Source: Chloroflexus aggregans DSM 9485
GTDB lineage: Bacteria > Chloroflexota > Chloroflexia > Chloroflexales > Chloroflexaceae
Direction of reading: 5' to 3'
NCBI RefSeq assembly: GCF_000021945.1
Contig: NC_011831.1
Coordinates: 496,001-560,000, forward strand
DNA: 64,000 nucleotides
In this document: piece by piece, positions 63,737 through 64,000 of the stretch
Numbering within the stretch: position 1 is the first letter of the stretch
How the letters are laid out: every line of letters starts with the position of its first letter
Made by a program: the position numbers and the translations under genes
The notes under the pieces: model-generated
Databases searched by the model: none
What the model saw: the letters and a program-made list of their open reading frames with translations, nothing else
Told to the model about the DNA's origin: nothing

Positions 63737-64000
63737 ATGGAACAACAACCCCCACGCAACCTCCTCGACCGGGTCTCCGACGCCATCCGCCTTACGCATG
63801 ACGCCTACCGCACCGAACAAACCGCCAAAGACCGGATCAAACACTTCATCCTCTTTCACCACAAACGCCACCCCAACGACATGGGCGCCCCCGAAATCCA
63901 GGCCTTCATTACCCACCTCGCCGTCGAAAAAAAACGTCTCCGCCTCCACCCAGAATCAAGCCCTCTCCGCCATCCTCTTCCTCTACCGCCACGTCCTCCA
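63737..64000 (+). pseudogene. intI: Integron integrase IntI, N-terminal part, frameshifted and cut by window edge
   Basis: The frame from ATG 63737 encodes LLDRVSDAIRLTHDAYRTEQ, then FILFHHKRHPNDMGAPEIQA and FITHLAVEK, the N-terminal core-binding domain of IntI-type tyrosine recombinases (compare the RTEQ, FI-FH--RHP and VS-ST-QAL pattern of IntI1). At an A8 tract (63927-63934) the frame shifts; with seven As it continues NVSASTQNQALSAILFLYRH, exactly the family sequence. An ATG at 63704 is also in frame. The catalytic domain lies beyond the window. As written, the product would be truncated or scrambled after about 65 residues. Confidence 0.85.

Noticed and set aside
63686-63949. 87-codon minus-strand frame at the right end
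   Set aside because: It is antisense to the intI coding region, whose plus-strand translation matches integron integrases.
58980-64000. Prophage or transposon as the source of the accessory region
   Set aside because: No transposase, terminal inverted repeats, or phage structural genes were seen; the integron model explains the layout better.

Overview
This 64 kb window reads as chromosome of a Chloroflexus-like filamentous bacterium (phylum Chloroflexota). That placement is an inference from the overall character of the proteins, the many large membrane glycosyltransferases and secreted low-complexity lipoproteins, the moderately high GC, and the dispersed intergenic repeats. No rRNA, tRNA or phototrophy gene was seen that would fix the genus.

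Region 1 (1-12.4 kb, mostly minus strand) is secretory and sugar related. It holds a propeller protein cut by the window edge, an esterase, a glycosyltransferase-propeller fusion, and a complete sugar ABC transporter (binding lipoprotein, MalF-type and MalG-type permeases). A strong promoter and an approximately 300-nt leader with a predicted three-way-junction RNA precede the transporter. A 40-bp tandem repeat block, a secreted glycoside hydrolase and a secreted metallopeptidase follow. Region 2 (12.6-34.9 kb) is housekeeping: two membrane STAS proteins, etfAB, argG, a PQQ-type sugar dehydrogenase, a CysZ-like protein, glycosyltransferases, a LarA-like protein, an MFS pump with its TetR regulator and operator, glnA, a DEAD-box helicase, a REC-GGDDF-REC regulator, tyrS, thiamine pyrophosphokinase, a LysE exporter and a glycogen synthase. 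Region 3 (35-45.9 kb) has a BMP-type nucleoside ABC transporter with its own promoter and structured leader, malQ, recF, fni and an FAD oxidoreductase.

Region 4 (46-49 kb) is a type II restriction-modification (R-M) locus. Its beta-class methyltransferase is broken by one extra A in an A7 tract. Repeat-bearing non-coding DNA follows. Region 5 (49-59 kb) returns to core-like genes: a serine hydrolase, a lipoate-ligase-like protein, an AlkZ-like protein, a GT39-type protein, a ParB-like protein, a phosphoesterase, a sensor kinase and glutathione peroxidase.

Region 6 (59-64 kb) is the most interesting part: an apparent chromosomal integron. The 5' end of an integron integrase gene (intI) enters at the right edge on the plus strand and is frameshifted at an A8 tract. 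Next to it are attI-like core sites, then minus-strand genes in the canonical divergent arrangement. The first putative cassette is a whole C5-methyltransferase/vsr/putative-endonuclease R-M operon of about 2.7 kb, closed by a 79-nt attC-like site whose terminal heptamer is identical to the attI-like core. Further genes follow: a frameshifted GyrI-like protein, a VOC-fold protein and an AT-rich membrane-anchored protein. Three genes in the accessory DNA (methyltransferase, GyrI-like, intI) each carry a single net +1 frameshift, two of them in A homopolymers, which suggests decay, phase switching or sequencing error.
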